Positions 1 through 6,271 are shown, counted from the first letter of the stretch. The stretch is 7,205 bases of DNA from CAZDSS01 sp964508185 (GCA_964508185.1 CAZDSS010000121.1:1-7205), one strand, 5' to 3'. The notes: generated from the letters alone by a model not told the origin. Numbers and translations: made by a program.

Positions 1-435
1 TGCATGGATGCCGTGGCTGCGGCCGATGCAGACCGTATCCTTGTGCTCATAGGCCCGGCGCTTGAGGACGGCGAGGAGATTGTCGAGGTCCTTCAACAGG
101 ATGTCGGCGGCGCGGACGAGCTGAATGTTGAAGCAGGTATCCAGGACGTCGGACGAGGTCATGCCCTGATGGACGAAGCGCGCCTCGGGCCCCACGAACT
201 CGGCGAGGCTCGTCAGGAAGGCGATGACGTCATGCTTCACCTCGCGCTCGATCTCGTCGATGCGCTGGACGTCGAAGCTGCCGCGCTCCCAGACGGCTTT
301 GGCCGCTTCCTTCGGAATGACCCCCAGCTCGGCCTGGGCGTCGCAGGCATGGGCCTCGATCTCGAACCAGATGCGGAAGCGGCTTTCGGGTTCCCAGATC
401 GCCACCATTTCGGGGCGGGAATAGCGCGGGATCAT
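1..435 (-). CDS. purB: Adenylosuccinate lyase, N-terminal part (runs off the left edge)
   Basis: Cytoplasmic enzyme of purine synthesis. It removes fumarate from SAICAR and from adenylosuccinate. The reading frame stays open from the ATG at 435 to base 1 (145 codons) and begins MIPRYSRPEMVAIWEPESRF, which is typical of bacterial PurB. Conserved family features are visible: His68 in KHD, His89 in VHQGMTSSD, the TSSDVLDT box at residues 93-100, and His141 in GRSHGIHA at 138-145. These histidine positions match the numbering I recall for the Bacillus subtilis enzyme. The start was chosen because GAGAGG lies 9 nt upstream; another ATG at 442 is in a different frame. The C-terminal two thirds, including the catalytic serine loop, lie outside the window. 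It follows the PepSY gene after 76 bp and probably has its own promoter. Confidence 0.96.
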   Translation of the reverse strand, partial: MIPRYSRPEMVAIWEPESRFRIWFEIEAHACDAQAELGVIPKEAAKAVWERGSFDVQRIDEIEREVKHDVIAFLTSLAEFVGPEARFVHQGMTSSDVLDTCFNIQLVRAADILLKDLDNLLAVLKRRAYEHKDTVCIGRSHGIHA

Positions 436-467
436 CGGACATTTCCTCTCAGTTGAATTCGGGTCTG

Positions 468-496
468 GCTCTAGCAGACTGGGCCGCGACGCTCAA
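468..496 (-). promoter_or_regulatory. Candidate sigma-70 promoter for purB
   Basis: On the minus strand TTGAGC (491-496) is followed after exactly 17 bp by TAGAGC (468-473), in the 76-bp gap between the PepSY stop and the purB start. The implied leader is about 25 nt. The -10 element is weak (3 of 6 consensus bases), so this rests mainly on spacing and position. Read-through from the upstream operon is the alternative. Confidence 0.3.
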
Positions 497-511
497 GGCC
501 TAACGCCCCCC

Positions 512-1225
512 TCAACCCCGCCGCCGCGCCGCCCACATGAGGAAGCCGTAGGCGACGGTGATGACCGCCCCCGCCGCGAGCAGGGTGAGGAGGGTGAGCT
601 TCAGCGTCTTGTTCCCGATGAAATTCAGCTTGTGGACGTTGCTGAAGAAGCCGGCGATCGCCTGGCGCGCGTCGTTGGTGACGAAGGCGGCGCTCCCCGT
701 CACCGTCGAGATGTAGGCCCGGCTGCCGCGGCCGTCGCCGATCTCGAAGCGATAGACGGGGAGAAGGCGGTAGATGTTGAGATATTCGCCGTCGAAATCG
801 TCGAGCCTGGCGACGAGCCTCGGCTCGCTTCCCGGAAACAAGCGGGCCGCGATCTCCCGGGCATGGATTTCGTCGATCGCGGGGTTGATCGCGCCCGTTT
901 CCGCCTGAACGTAGCGGGGCGCCGGATCGCCCGCGAAGAAGATCTGGTACCAGGGGGCGCCGCCGATCATGCGGAGATTGACGGCCTCGACGGCGCCACC
1001 CGCGTCGCCAGCCGCGCGTGCGGCGGCGACCGCCTCCCGCGGGGAGTGGGTGATGGAATCGACCGCCACCGGGCCGCTCACGCGGGCCGGCGGCGGCGCG
1101 GGGAAGAAGGCGGACATGAGATTGTGGCCGATGCCGCTCAGCGCGGCGAGCAGGACATAGGCCCCGAAGACGAGGCCGAGGATGCGATGGACCTTGCGGC
1201 CGCGCGGCGACATCAGCTTTTTCAT
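512..1225 (-). CDS. PepSY-domain membrane protein, third gene of the CruR-type operon
   Basis: A 237-residue inner-membrane protein. A basic N-terminus (MKKLMSPRGRKVHR) leads into a first transmembrane helix at about residues 14-36. A periplasmic domain follows, with a PepSY-like segment around 150-185 (PVYRFEI, GSRAYISTVTG). A second helix spans about 208-231, and the tail WAARRRG is cytoplasmic. His13, His34 and His198 sit at helix ends. Its place behind a TonB-dependent receptor recalls the PepSY-TM proteins found with siderophore receptors, some of which (FoxB, for example) act as reductases of the imported metal complex. That role is an inference here. The start at 1225 was chosen because ATGA overlaps the receptor stop and GGGAG lies about 8 nt upstream; an ATG at 1240 would add five residues inside the receptor gene. 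The overlap implies translational coupling. Confidence 0.85.
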   Translation of the reverse strand: MKKLMSPRGRKVHRILGLVFGAYVLLAALSGIGHNLMSAFFPAPPPARVSGPVAVDSITHSPREAVAAARAAGDAGGAVEAVNLRMIGGAPWYQIFFAGDPAPRYVQAETGAINPAIDEIHAREIAARLFPGSEPRLVARLDDFDGEYLNIYRLLPVYRFEIGDGRGSRAYISTVTGSAAFVTNDARQAIAGFFSNVHKLNFIGNKTLKLTLLTLLAAGAVITVAYGFLMWAARRRG

Positions 1226-3240
1226 GCACCGAACTCCCACTTGATGCCGAGATAGAAGGCGCGGCCGTCGCCGGGATAGAAGACGTCCTGATTGCCGCCG
1301 AGGCGGGCGTCGGTCAGCGTTCCGAAATTGGCCACATAGCGCTTGTCGAACAGGTTGCGCGCCTCACCGTAGAAGGACAGGCCGCAATCCAGCCGGTATC
1401 CGCCATTGAACCCCACGACCGCATGGCGCGGCACCTCCAGGCTGTTGGCGAAATCCACGAAGGCGCGGGACATCGCCCAGTCGACGCTCGCCGCCAGATG
1501 CAGGCCGTCCTTCCGGTATTCGAGCTCCCCGCGATAGAGATGCTTCGGCAGCCCGGCCAGGCGGTTGCCGCCGTAGACGGGGTCGTTGCGGAAGCGGAAG
1601 TCGTTCAGCATGTAGGTGTGCCGCCACAGGACCCCGTCGAGGACGCGGAGCGCGACGCCCAGCTCCACCCCCTGATGCAGGGTGCGGTCGGCGTTGAAGG
1701 TGGGGGCGGGAATGTCGGGCCCGACGCTGTATTGCAGCAGCTCCCCCTTCACATGGGCGCGATAGAGGGCGAGGTCCCAGGTCACCGCGCCGTGGCTGCC
1801 GCGGGTGCCGATCTCCGCCGTCCAGGCGCGCTGGGCCTCGAGCGGCACGAAGCCCGGCACGGGGGACTGGACGAGCTCCGAGAAGGTCGGGGGCTCATAG
1901 CTTCGCGACAGGTTGGCGAAGACCTGGATCTCCTCGGCGGGCTCCCACAGCAGGCCGAACTTGGGGCTGAAGCTGTCATATGCATCCCGCGCGCTCATGG
2001 CCGGGTTCATCCAGTCTTCATAGCGGCGGGTGGTGCGGACGAACTGGCCCCCGGCGATGACTTCAAGGCCGTCGATCACCCGCGCCCGGCCTTCGCCGTA
2101 GAGCTCGACGTTCCGCGCCTTCTGGTCGGCGTCCGCGGTCATGGCGCCCCTTTGGCCGCCCACATTGACGTACCGCTTGGCGTCGGTCTCGCCGCCGCCG
2201 AGATTGAGGCCGAGCGCGAAGGACGCATTCTCGAGGGAGATGTCCGCCCGGCCGAAGGCGCCGTATTCCACCGAGGTCTGGTCCATCACCTGGAAGATGG
2301 GGTGATAGAGCTCCTTGTGATGGCCATAGAGGCCGAATTCGAGGCGAACGGGCGCGAGATCGAGCGTCGTGCGGTTCGCGACCCGGAGCGAGCGGATGTC
2401 CCGGGCATAGTCGTTGGCCACATTGACCGCGGGGACCGTCTTCGGCGCCTGCAGGGCGTCGGCGAGGGCGATGCTGCCGGGCATTTCCTGATTCACATGG
2501 TTGTAGGCCACATAGAGCCGCGTCTCCGCCCGCTCGCCGAGCTTCAGGCCAAGATTGCCGTTGAACCGGCCGCTCCGCTGTTCCGACTGGGGGCGGAAGC
2601 CGTCGCTCGCGATCCCGGTCGCCGAGACGTGGAAGTCATGGTCGTCGGCCGCACCCGCGACCGCGCCATGGACGCGCAAGCTGTCGAAGCTGCCGCCTTC
2701 AAGGCTGAAGACCATGGGCGCGAGGGCGGTGCGCCCGGTGGGGGTCACGAAATTGACCGCGCCGCCGAGATTGGCCGCGCCGTGGCGCAGGCCGTTCGCC
2801 CCCTTGAACACTTCCACATAGCGCAGGCTCAGGGGGTCCACTTCCTGAAAGTCGCTGGAATTGTCGGCGAGGGTCAGGGGCAGCCCGTCCTGCAGGAGCT
2901 TCACCCCGCGCATGTGAAAGCTGCGGGACAGGCCGGAGCCGCGGATCGACAGCCGCACCTCCTCGGCGAAGCGCTGGCGGGCGTAGACGCCGGGCACGTT
3001 GGCCAGCATGTCCTGCATGTTGAGGGCATAGAGCGACTGGAAGCGCTCACCGGCGACGAGATCGACGCCGCCGGGCGTGCGCTGGATATGGCGGCGGGCA
3101 TCCTCCACCGACGGGGCGGTCAGGCTGCCGTAGGCGCGGTCGGTGACGAGGATTTCCTCGTCGGCCACATAGGGCGCGGCCAAGGCGGGAACGGCCCCGG
3201 CGACGGCCAGGGCGAGGCTTGAGGACAGGAGACGGAACAT
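1222..3240 (-). CDS. TonB-dependent outer-membrane receptor (predicted copper or metal-complex importer)
   Basis: A 672-residue outer-membrane transporter driven by TonB-ExbBD. A signal peptide covers residues 1-21, ending in ALA. A TonB box EEILVTD lies at 28-34. The plug covers about 43-166, with LSIRGSG (97-103) and YVEVFKGANGLRHGAANLGG (141-160). A 22-strand barrel is expected after that, including the common NLSRSYEPPTFSEL stretch at 443-456. The protein ends WEFGA, so the usual terminal aromatic residue is third from last, and the final codon and stop overlap the start of the PepSY gene. The substrate cannot be read from the sequence. By position it matches bfrG of the Bordetella copper-regulated operon, so copper or a copper complex is the leading idea and a ferric siderophore the alternative. 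The upstream GGGGG is only a weak ribosome-binding site. Confidence 0.93.
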   Translation of the reverse strand: MFRLLSSSLALAVAGAVPALAAPYVADEEILVTDRAYGSLTAPSVEDARRHIQRTPGGVDLVAGERFQSLYALNMQDMLANVPGVYARQRFAEEVRLSIRGSGLSRSFHMRGVKLLQDGLPLTLADNSSDFQEVDPLSLRYVEVFKGANGLRHGAANLGGAVNFVTPTGRTALAPMVFSLEGGSFDSLRVHGAVAGAADDHDFHVSATGIASDGFRPQSEQRSGRFNGNLGLKLGERAETRLYVAYNHVNQEMPGSIALADALQAPKTVPAVNVANDYARDIRSLRVANRTTLDLAPVRLEFGLYGHHKELYHPIFQVMDQTSVEYGAFGRADISLENASFALGLNLGGGETDAKRYVNVGGQRGAMTADADQKARNVELYGEGRARVIDGLEVIAGGQFVRTTRRYEDWMNPAMSARDAYDSFSPKFGLLWEPAEEIQVFANLSRSYEPPTFSELVQSPVPGFVPLEAQRAWTAEIGTRGSHGAVTWDLALYRAHVKGELLQYSVGPDIPAPTFNADRTLHQGVELGVALRVLDGVLWRHTYMLNDFRFRNDPVYGGNRLAGLPKHLYRGELEYRKDGLHLAASVDWAMSRAFVDFANSLEVPRHAVVGFNGGYRLDCGLSFYGEARNLFDKRYVANFGTLTDARLGGNQDVFYPGDGRAFYLGIKWEFGA

Positions 3241-3300
3241 GGATACAGGCCCCCGGATACCGAAAAGGACGACGGATGCCGCCCGGCTCCGGGCGGCGGG
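3241..3300 (-). promoter_or_regulatory. cruR-receptor intergenic control region: GC hairpin plus C/U-rich RNA
   Basis: Three bases after the DUF2946 stop codon lies a perfect inverted repeat at 3278-3297 (RNA GCCGCCCGGAGCCGGGCGGC: 8 bp stem with GAGC loop, or 9 bp with a 2-nt loop). The following RNA up to the receptor start is rich in C and U, with several UC steps and a UUUU stretch, but has no proper U-tract. It therefore does not look like a classical intrinsic terminator. In the Bordetella CruR operon, Rho stops transcription in the equivalent interval once copper relieves ribosome arrest. This region is placed to do the same. The hairpin is seen; the function is inferred. Confidence 0.6.
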
Positions 3301-3690
3301 TCAGAGACGGTCGGCGGGGAGCGACGGCGGGGCGCGGCCGGCGGGCCGCTGATAAAGCGTGGCGGCGAGCGCCGGATCGAGGGAATGGGGAAGGGCGACC
3401 AGCGTTCCGTCACGCGGCGCGATCTCGGCCGCCCTGGCCGCGGGGTTTAAGGGTGTGCCGAGGCCGACACAGAGCACGCAATGGTCCACCGGCGCGCGGC
3501 CCGGCGCAGCATCGTCGCCGTCGTCGAGACTGCGGGCGCCGTCGGGCGTGCAGACTATGGAAAGGGCGTGAAGCAGGGTTCCCGGCGCGGCTTGGGCGCT
3601 CGCGGGCGCCATCATCATCATGATGAGATGGGCGACCACGGCGAACATGGCCGCAACGAGCGGCCAGCGCTGTCTACGCAACCGGTTCAT
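3301..3690 (-). CDS. cruR: DUF2946 protein, CruR-type copper-sensing leader peptide
   Basis: A 129-residue protein heading the operon. A basic N-terminus (MNRLRRQRW) precedes a hydrophobic export signal at about residues 11-29, with a likely cleavage near SAQA. Family features follow: Cys47 (SIVCTPDG), the His70-Cys-Val-Leu-Cys74 motif (codons 3469-3483), and Arg-Ala-Pro-Pro at 119-122 (codons 3325-3336), seven residues from the end. In Bordetella pertussis CruR, copper is sensed by the nascent CXXC and the C-terminal RAPP arrests the ribosome; release by copper allows Rho termination before the TonB-receptor gene. Gene order here (DUF2946, receptor, PepSY protein) is consistent with that operon. 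The product may act mainly through being translated. AGGGA lies 7 nt before the ATG. Family assignment is strong; the regulatory role is by homology. Confidence 0.88.
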   Translation of the reverse strand: MNRLRRQRWPLVAAMFAVVAHLIMMMMAPASAQAAPGTLLHALSIVCTPDGARSLDDGDDAAPGRAPVDHCVLCVGLGTPLNPAARAAEIAPRDGTLVALPHSLDPALAATLYQRPAGRAPPSLPADRL

Positions 3691-3723
3691 CCCTAAGTCC
3701 CTGAAAGGGGATCATTCCGCCAT

Positions 3724-3752
3724 GCCATAGGCCGCGGGGCGGGCCCTGTCAA
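3724..3752 (-). promoter_or_regulatory. Sigma-70 promoter of the cruR-receptor-PepSY operon
   Basis: On the minus strand a perfect TTGACA (3747-3752) and TATGGC (3724-3729) are separated by 17 bp, in the 99-bp gap between radC and cruR. Transcription would start near 3717, giving a leader of about 27 nt. The -10 is weak but common for GC-rich alphaproteobacteria. Since copper control in the known system is post-transcriptional, a constitutive promoter would fit. Confidence 0.65.
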
Positions 3753-3760
3753 GGCGATCC

Positions 3761-3774
3761 GCGTCAGGCGTCAG
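3761..3774. repeat. Perfect tandem 7-bp repeat just upstream of the cruR -35 element
   Basis: GCGTCAG occurs twice back to back (3761-3767 and 3768-3774), 8 bp upstream of the TTGACA of the cruR promoter. It could be an activator or repressor half-site pair, or chance. Confidence 0.4.
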
Positions 3775-3789
3775 AAAAAGCCGGGAGAT

Positions 3790-4566
3790 TCAGAGAAGGC
3801 CGAGGCTCTTGAAGCTCGCATGACCGCTGCGGGCGATCACCACATGGTCATGGACCACGATCCCGAGCTTCTCGGTCGCGGCCACGATCTCCTTGGTCAT
3901 GGCGATGTCCTCCCGCGAGGGGGTGGGATCGCCGCTCGGATGGTTGTGCACCAGGATCAGGGCCGAGGCGCCGAGTTCGAGCGCGCGCTTGATGATCTCG
4001 CGCGGATAGACCGGGGTCTGGTCCACGGTGCCGGTCTGATGCACCTCGTCCGCGAGAAGGGCGTTCTTCTTGTCGAGGAAGAGGATGCGGAACTGCTCGT
4101 TGGTCTCATGCGCCATGGCCGAGCGGCAATAGCCGAGAAGCGCCTTCCAGGAGCTGATGACCGGCCGCTCCATCAGTTCCTCCCGCTGCAGGGCGAGGGC
4201 GGCGGCGCGGCTGAGCTTCAGGGTGGTGATCACGCTCTCGCCGACGCCGGGCACTTCCCGCAGCCGCTCCACGGGGGCGCTCACCACGGCGGCGAAGCTG
4301 CCGAAGCGCGTGAGCAGGTCCTTGGCGAGGGGTTTCATGTCCCGGCGCGGGACGGCGAGGCAGAGGAGAAGTTCGAGAAGCTCGTAATCGCCGAGCGCGT
4401 CCGGCCCGTTCTTGAGGAAGCGCTCCCGCAGACGCTGGCGGTGTCCGAGATAGTGTGACGGCCGCGCTTTCGCCGTGCCCGCCGCTGCCTGTCCGGTCTC
4501 GGGTGCGGCGTCATTGACGGCGACCGGTGTGGTGCGGCGCCCGGTTTCTTCTTCTTCCGCCCTCAT
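3790..4566 (-). CDS. radC: RadC family JAB/MPN-domain protein
   Basis: A 258-residue cytoplasmic protein of the RadC (UPF0758) family. It has an N-terminal helix-hairpin-helix-like region around residues 80-125 (LREVPGVGES at 102-111) and a C-terminal JAMM metalloprotease-like domain. The zinc-binding signature HNHPSGDPTPSRED is at 207-220, with His207, His209 and Asp220 as expected ligands. The family was named after an E. coli radiation-sensitive mutant, but the DNA-repair role has been questioned and its true substrate is unknown. The first 36 residues are a low-complexity Ala/Glu/Thr-rich extension. The start is supported by GGGAGG 5 nt upstream. It lies 56 bp after map on the same strand, so it may be co-transcribed; I saw no convincing promoter in that gap. 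Length is slightly above the usual 220-230 because of the extension. Confidence 0.95.
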   Translation of the reverse strand: MRAEEEETGRRTTPVAVNDAAPETGQAAAGTAKARPSHYLGHRQRLRERFLKNGPDALGDYELLELLLCLAVPRRDMKPLAKDLLTRFGSFAAVVSAPVERLREVPGVGESVITTLKLSRAAALALQREELMERPVISSWKALLGYCRSAMAHETNEQFRILFLDKKNALLADEVHQTGTVDQTPVYPREIIKRALELGASALILVHNHPSGDPTPSREDIAMTKEIVAATEKLGIVVHDHVVIARSGHASFKSLGLL

Positions 4567-4622
4567 CCAAGCCTCCCGTCCCAGAAGGCCAACAAGAATA
4601 TGGCCGGTTGGTTACCAAAAGG

Positions 4623-5471
4623 TTAATTGTATGGCGGCTTATGCAACCCTTGCGGGGACAAGGTGAATATCTCCACGCCGTCCTTGGTCACCCCCACGCT
4701 GTGCTCGAACTGCGCCGAGAGCGAACGGTCCTTGGTCACCGCCGTCCAGCCGTCGTCCAGCACCTTCACATCCGGGCGGCCGAGATTGATCATGGGCTCG
4801 ACGGTGAAGAACATGCCCTCGCGGAGCTCCGGCCCGGTTCCCGGGCGGCCGTAATGAAGGATGTTGGGTGCGTCATGGAACACCCGGCCGAGGCCGTGGC
4901 CGCAGAACACCTCCACCACGCTGCAGCGCTGGGAATGGGCGTAGGACTCGATCACATGGCCCACGTCGCCAAGACGCACCCCCGGCTTGATGACCGAGAG
5001 GCCGCGCATCAGGCATTCATAGGTGATGTCCACCAGCCGGCGCGCCTTGATGGGGATCTTGTCGCCCACCAAATACATGCGGCTCGTATCCCCGTGCCAG
5101 CCGTCGACGATCACCGTGACGTCGATGTTGAGGATGTCGCCTTCCTTGAGTCGCCGGTCGCCCGGAATGCCGTGACACACCACATGGTTGATGGAGGTGC
5201 AGACGGAGCGCGTGAAGCCGCGATAGCCGAGGGGCGCGGGCAGGCCGCCATGGTCGCGGATGAATTCGTGGCAGAGCCGGTCAAGCTCGCCCGTGGTCAC
5301 GCCCGGCACCACATGGGGCGTGATGAAATCGAGCGTCGCGGCGCCGAGGCGCCCGGCCTTGCGCATGCCCTCGAAATCGGCGGGACCGTGAATCTTGATG
5401 GCGTGAGTCGCAACGGGCGGCGCTTCCGACGCCAGCACATAGCTCGCACCGCCTGAACGTTCCATCTTCAT
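4623..5471 (-). CDS. map: Methionine aminopeptidase type I
   Basis: Removes the initiator methionine from new proteins in the cytoplasm, using two metal ions. The pita-bread fold is covered in full (282 residues), and all active-site residues are present: His100 (VVCHGIPG), metal ligands Asp117 (NIDVTV), Asp128 (GDTSRMY), His192 (GHGLG), Glu225 (TVEPMIN) and Glu256 (QFEHS). The N-terminus is about 20 residues longer than the E. coli enzyme (264 residues). The start at 5471 gives an ATGA overlap with the sfsA stop, which suggests translational coupling. A second ATG two codons later (5465) is a possible alternative. Its position between sfsA and radC fits a housekeeping operon. Nothing unusual is seen in the catalytic core. 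Confidence 0.97.
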   Translation of the reverse strand: MKMERSGGASYVLASEAPPVATHAIKIHGPADFEGMRKAGRLGAATLDFITPHVVPGVTTGELDRLCHEFIRDHGGLPAPLGYRGFTRSVCTSINHVVCHGIPGDRRLKEGDILNIDVTVIVDGWHGDTSRMYLVGDKIPIKARRLVDITYECLMRGLSVIKPGVRLGDVGHVIESYAHSQRCSVVEVFCGHGLGRVFHDAPNILHYGRPGTGPELREGMFFTVEPMINLGRPDVKVLDDGWTAVTKDRSLSAQFEHSVGVTKDGVEIFTLSPQGLHKPPYN

Positions 5472-6202
5472 CGCTCCTTGTCCCTCATGGACGCCTCAAC
5501 CAGACGAATGGGCAGCGGGTTGGCGAGCCGGATGCCCTCAGGGCTTAACGCGCAATCATAGGCCAGCATCTCGACCCCGGCAGCCTGCGCCGCCCGGAAG
5601 GCAGCTTCATAGGCCGGATCGATGTCGCCTGCCAATGAAAAATGGGTGCAATCCGCCCTTTGTGCAATATAGAGCATCACGGCGCGGAAGCCTTGGGACA
5701 CCATCTCCGCCAGCTCGCGCAGATGCTTCGCCCCGCGGGCGGTGACGGCATCCGGGAATTCGGCGGCATCCCCCCGCTTCAAGGTCACGTTCTTCACTTC
5801 CACATAGGCGGGCGGCAGGCCCTGTTCGTGATCCTCGAGCAAGAGGTCGATCCGGGAATTGCTGCCGTATTTCACCTCCCGCCGGATGCTGCGGTAGCCC
5901 GCAAGCTCCGGCACCCGGCCTTCCGCGATGGCTATTGCCGCGATGCGGTTCGGGTGCGCCGTGTTGATGCCGACGAGGCTTCCTTCCACCTCCACCATTT
6001 CCCAGCGGTAGCGGAGCTTGGCTTCGGGGTTCTCGACCGGCGACAGCCAGACGCGATAGTCGGGCGCGGCGAGCCCCATCATGGAGCCGGAATTCATGCA
6101 GTGCGCGGTCACCACCGCGCCGTCGTCCAGCATGACGTCGGCCATGAAGCGCTTGTAGCGCTTGATGAGGCGCCCGGAAATCAGGGGTGTGGCGAAATTC
6201 AT
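5468..6202 (-). CDS. sfsA: SfsA family DNA/RNA nuclease-like protein
   Basis: A 244-residue protein of the SfsA family, named for sugar fermentation stimulation in E. coli and built from an OB-fold plus a PD-(D/E)XK nuclease-like domain. Visible signatures are RLIKRYKRFMADV at residues 11-23, AHCMNSGSMMG at 33-43, SRIDLLLE at 116-123, VEVKNVTL at 134-141 (putative catalytic Asp119, Glu135, Lys137) and FPDAVTARGAKHL at 149-161. The physiological role is unsettled. The frame stays open far upstream to 6898, but that part is antisense to the CinA-type gene and unlike SfsA. The start at 6202 matches the family N-terminus. No ribosome-binding site precedes it, and a possible -10 element sits only 7 nt upstream, so the mRNA may be leaderless. 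Its stop overlaps the map start. Confidence 0.94.
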   Translation of the reverse strand: MNFATPLISGRLIKRYKRFMADVMLDDGAVVTAHCMNSGSMMGLAAPDYRVWLSPVENPEAKLRYRWEMVEVEGSLVGINTAHPNRIAAIAIAEGRVPELAGYRSIRREVKYGSNSRIDLLLEDHEQGLPPAYVEVKNVTLKRGDAAEFPDAVTARGAKHLRELAEMVSQGFRAVMLYIAQRADCTHFSLAGDIDPAYEAAFRAAQAAGVEMLAYDCALSPEGIRLANPLPIRLVEASMRDKER

Positions 6203-6209
6203 ATTGCAA

Positions 6210-6238
6210 CTTGTATCGGTCCCGGTCTTAAAGTTCAA
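6210..6238 (-). promoter_or_regulatory. Candidate promoter of sfsA, placing transcription start at the ATG
   Basis: On the minus strand TTGAAC (6233-6238), 17 bp, TACAAG (6210-6215); each hexamer matches consensus at 4 of 6. The seven bases between the -10 and the sfsA ATG would put the RNA 5' end at or next to the start codon. It would drive sfsA, map and perhaps radC. Confidence 0.4.
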
Positions 6239-6271
6239 GGAACTGCATCCTGGCCAGTTTTGGGGAGTTCC

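Noticed and set aside
632..1255. Plus-strand open frame of 207 codons opposite the PepSY gene
   Set aside because: The composition is that of an antisense shadow (Asp/Arg/Gly/Ala repeats) with no family match that I recognise; the minus-strand protein has clear membrane helices and an ATGA junction.
1423..3222. A 599-codon open frame on the plus strand opposite the TonB receptor
   Set aside because: It mirrors the receptor gene, its product is Gly/His/Ala/Arg-rich without recognisable motifs, and the minus-strand product is a clear receptor. It is a high-GC antisense shadow.
3490..3501. A second GRAP stretch in the DUF2946 protein (residues 64-67) as another arrest motif
   Set aside because: It is followed by Val, not Pro, and lies before the CXXC, so a ribosome there would not yet have exposed the sensor. 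Probably chance.
3775..3800. Intrinsic terminator after radC (GC bases followed by CTTTTTC in the RNA)
   Set aside because: The T-run is present, but I could build only a 3-4 bp stem before it, too weak to call.
4580..4618. GGCCA / TGGCC and TTGGT-A-ACCAA inverted repeats in the map-radC gap
   Set aside because: Stems are 5 bp, with no U-tract and no promoter-like spacing. They are compatible with chance in GC-rich DNA.
5642..6271. Upstream extension of the CinA-type frame over sfsA
   Set aside because: The conserved domain starts right after the ATG at 6272, which has a good ribosome-binding site. The extension is antisense to sfsA.
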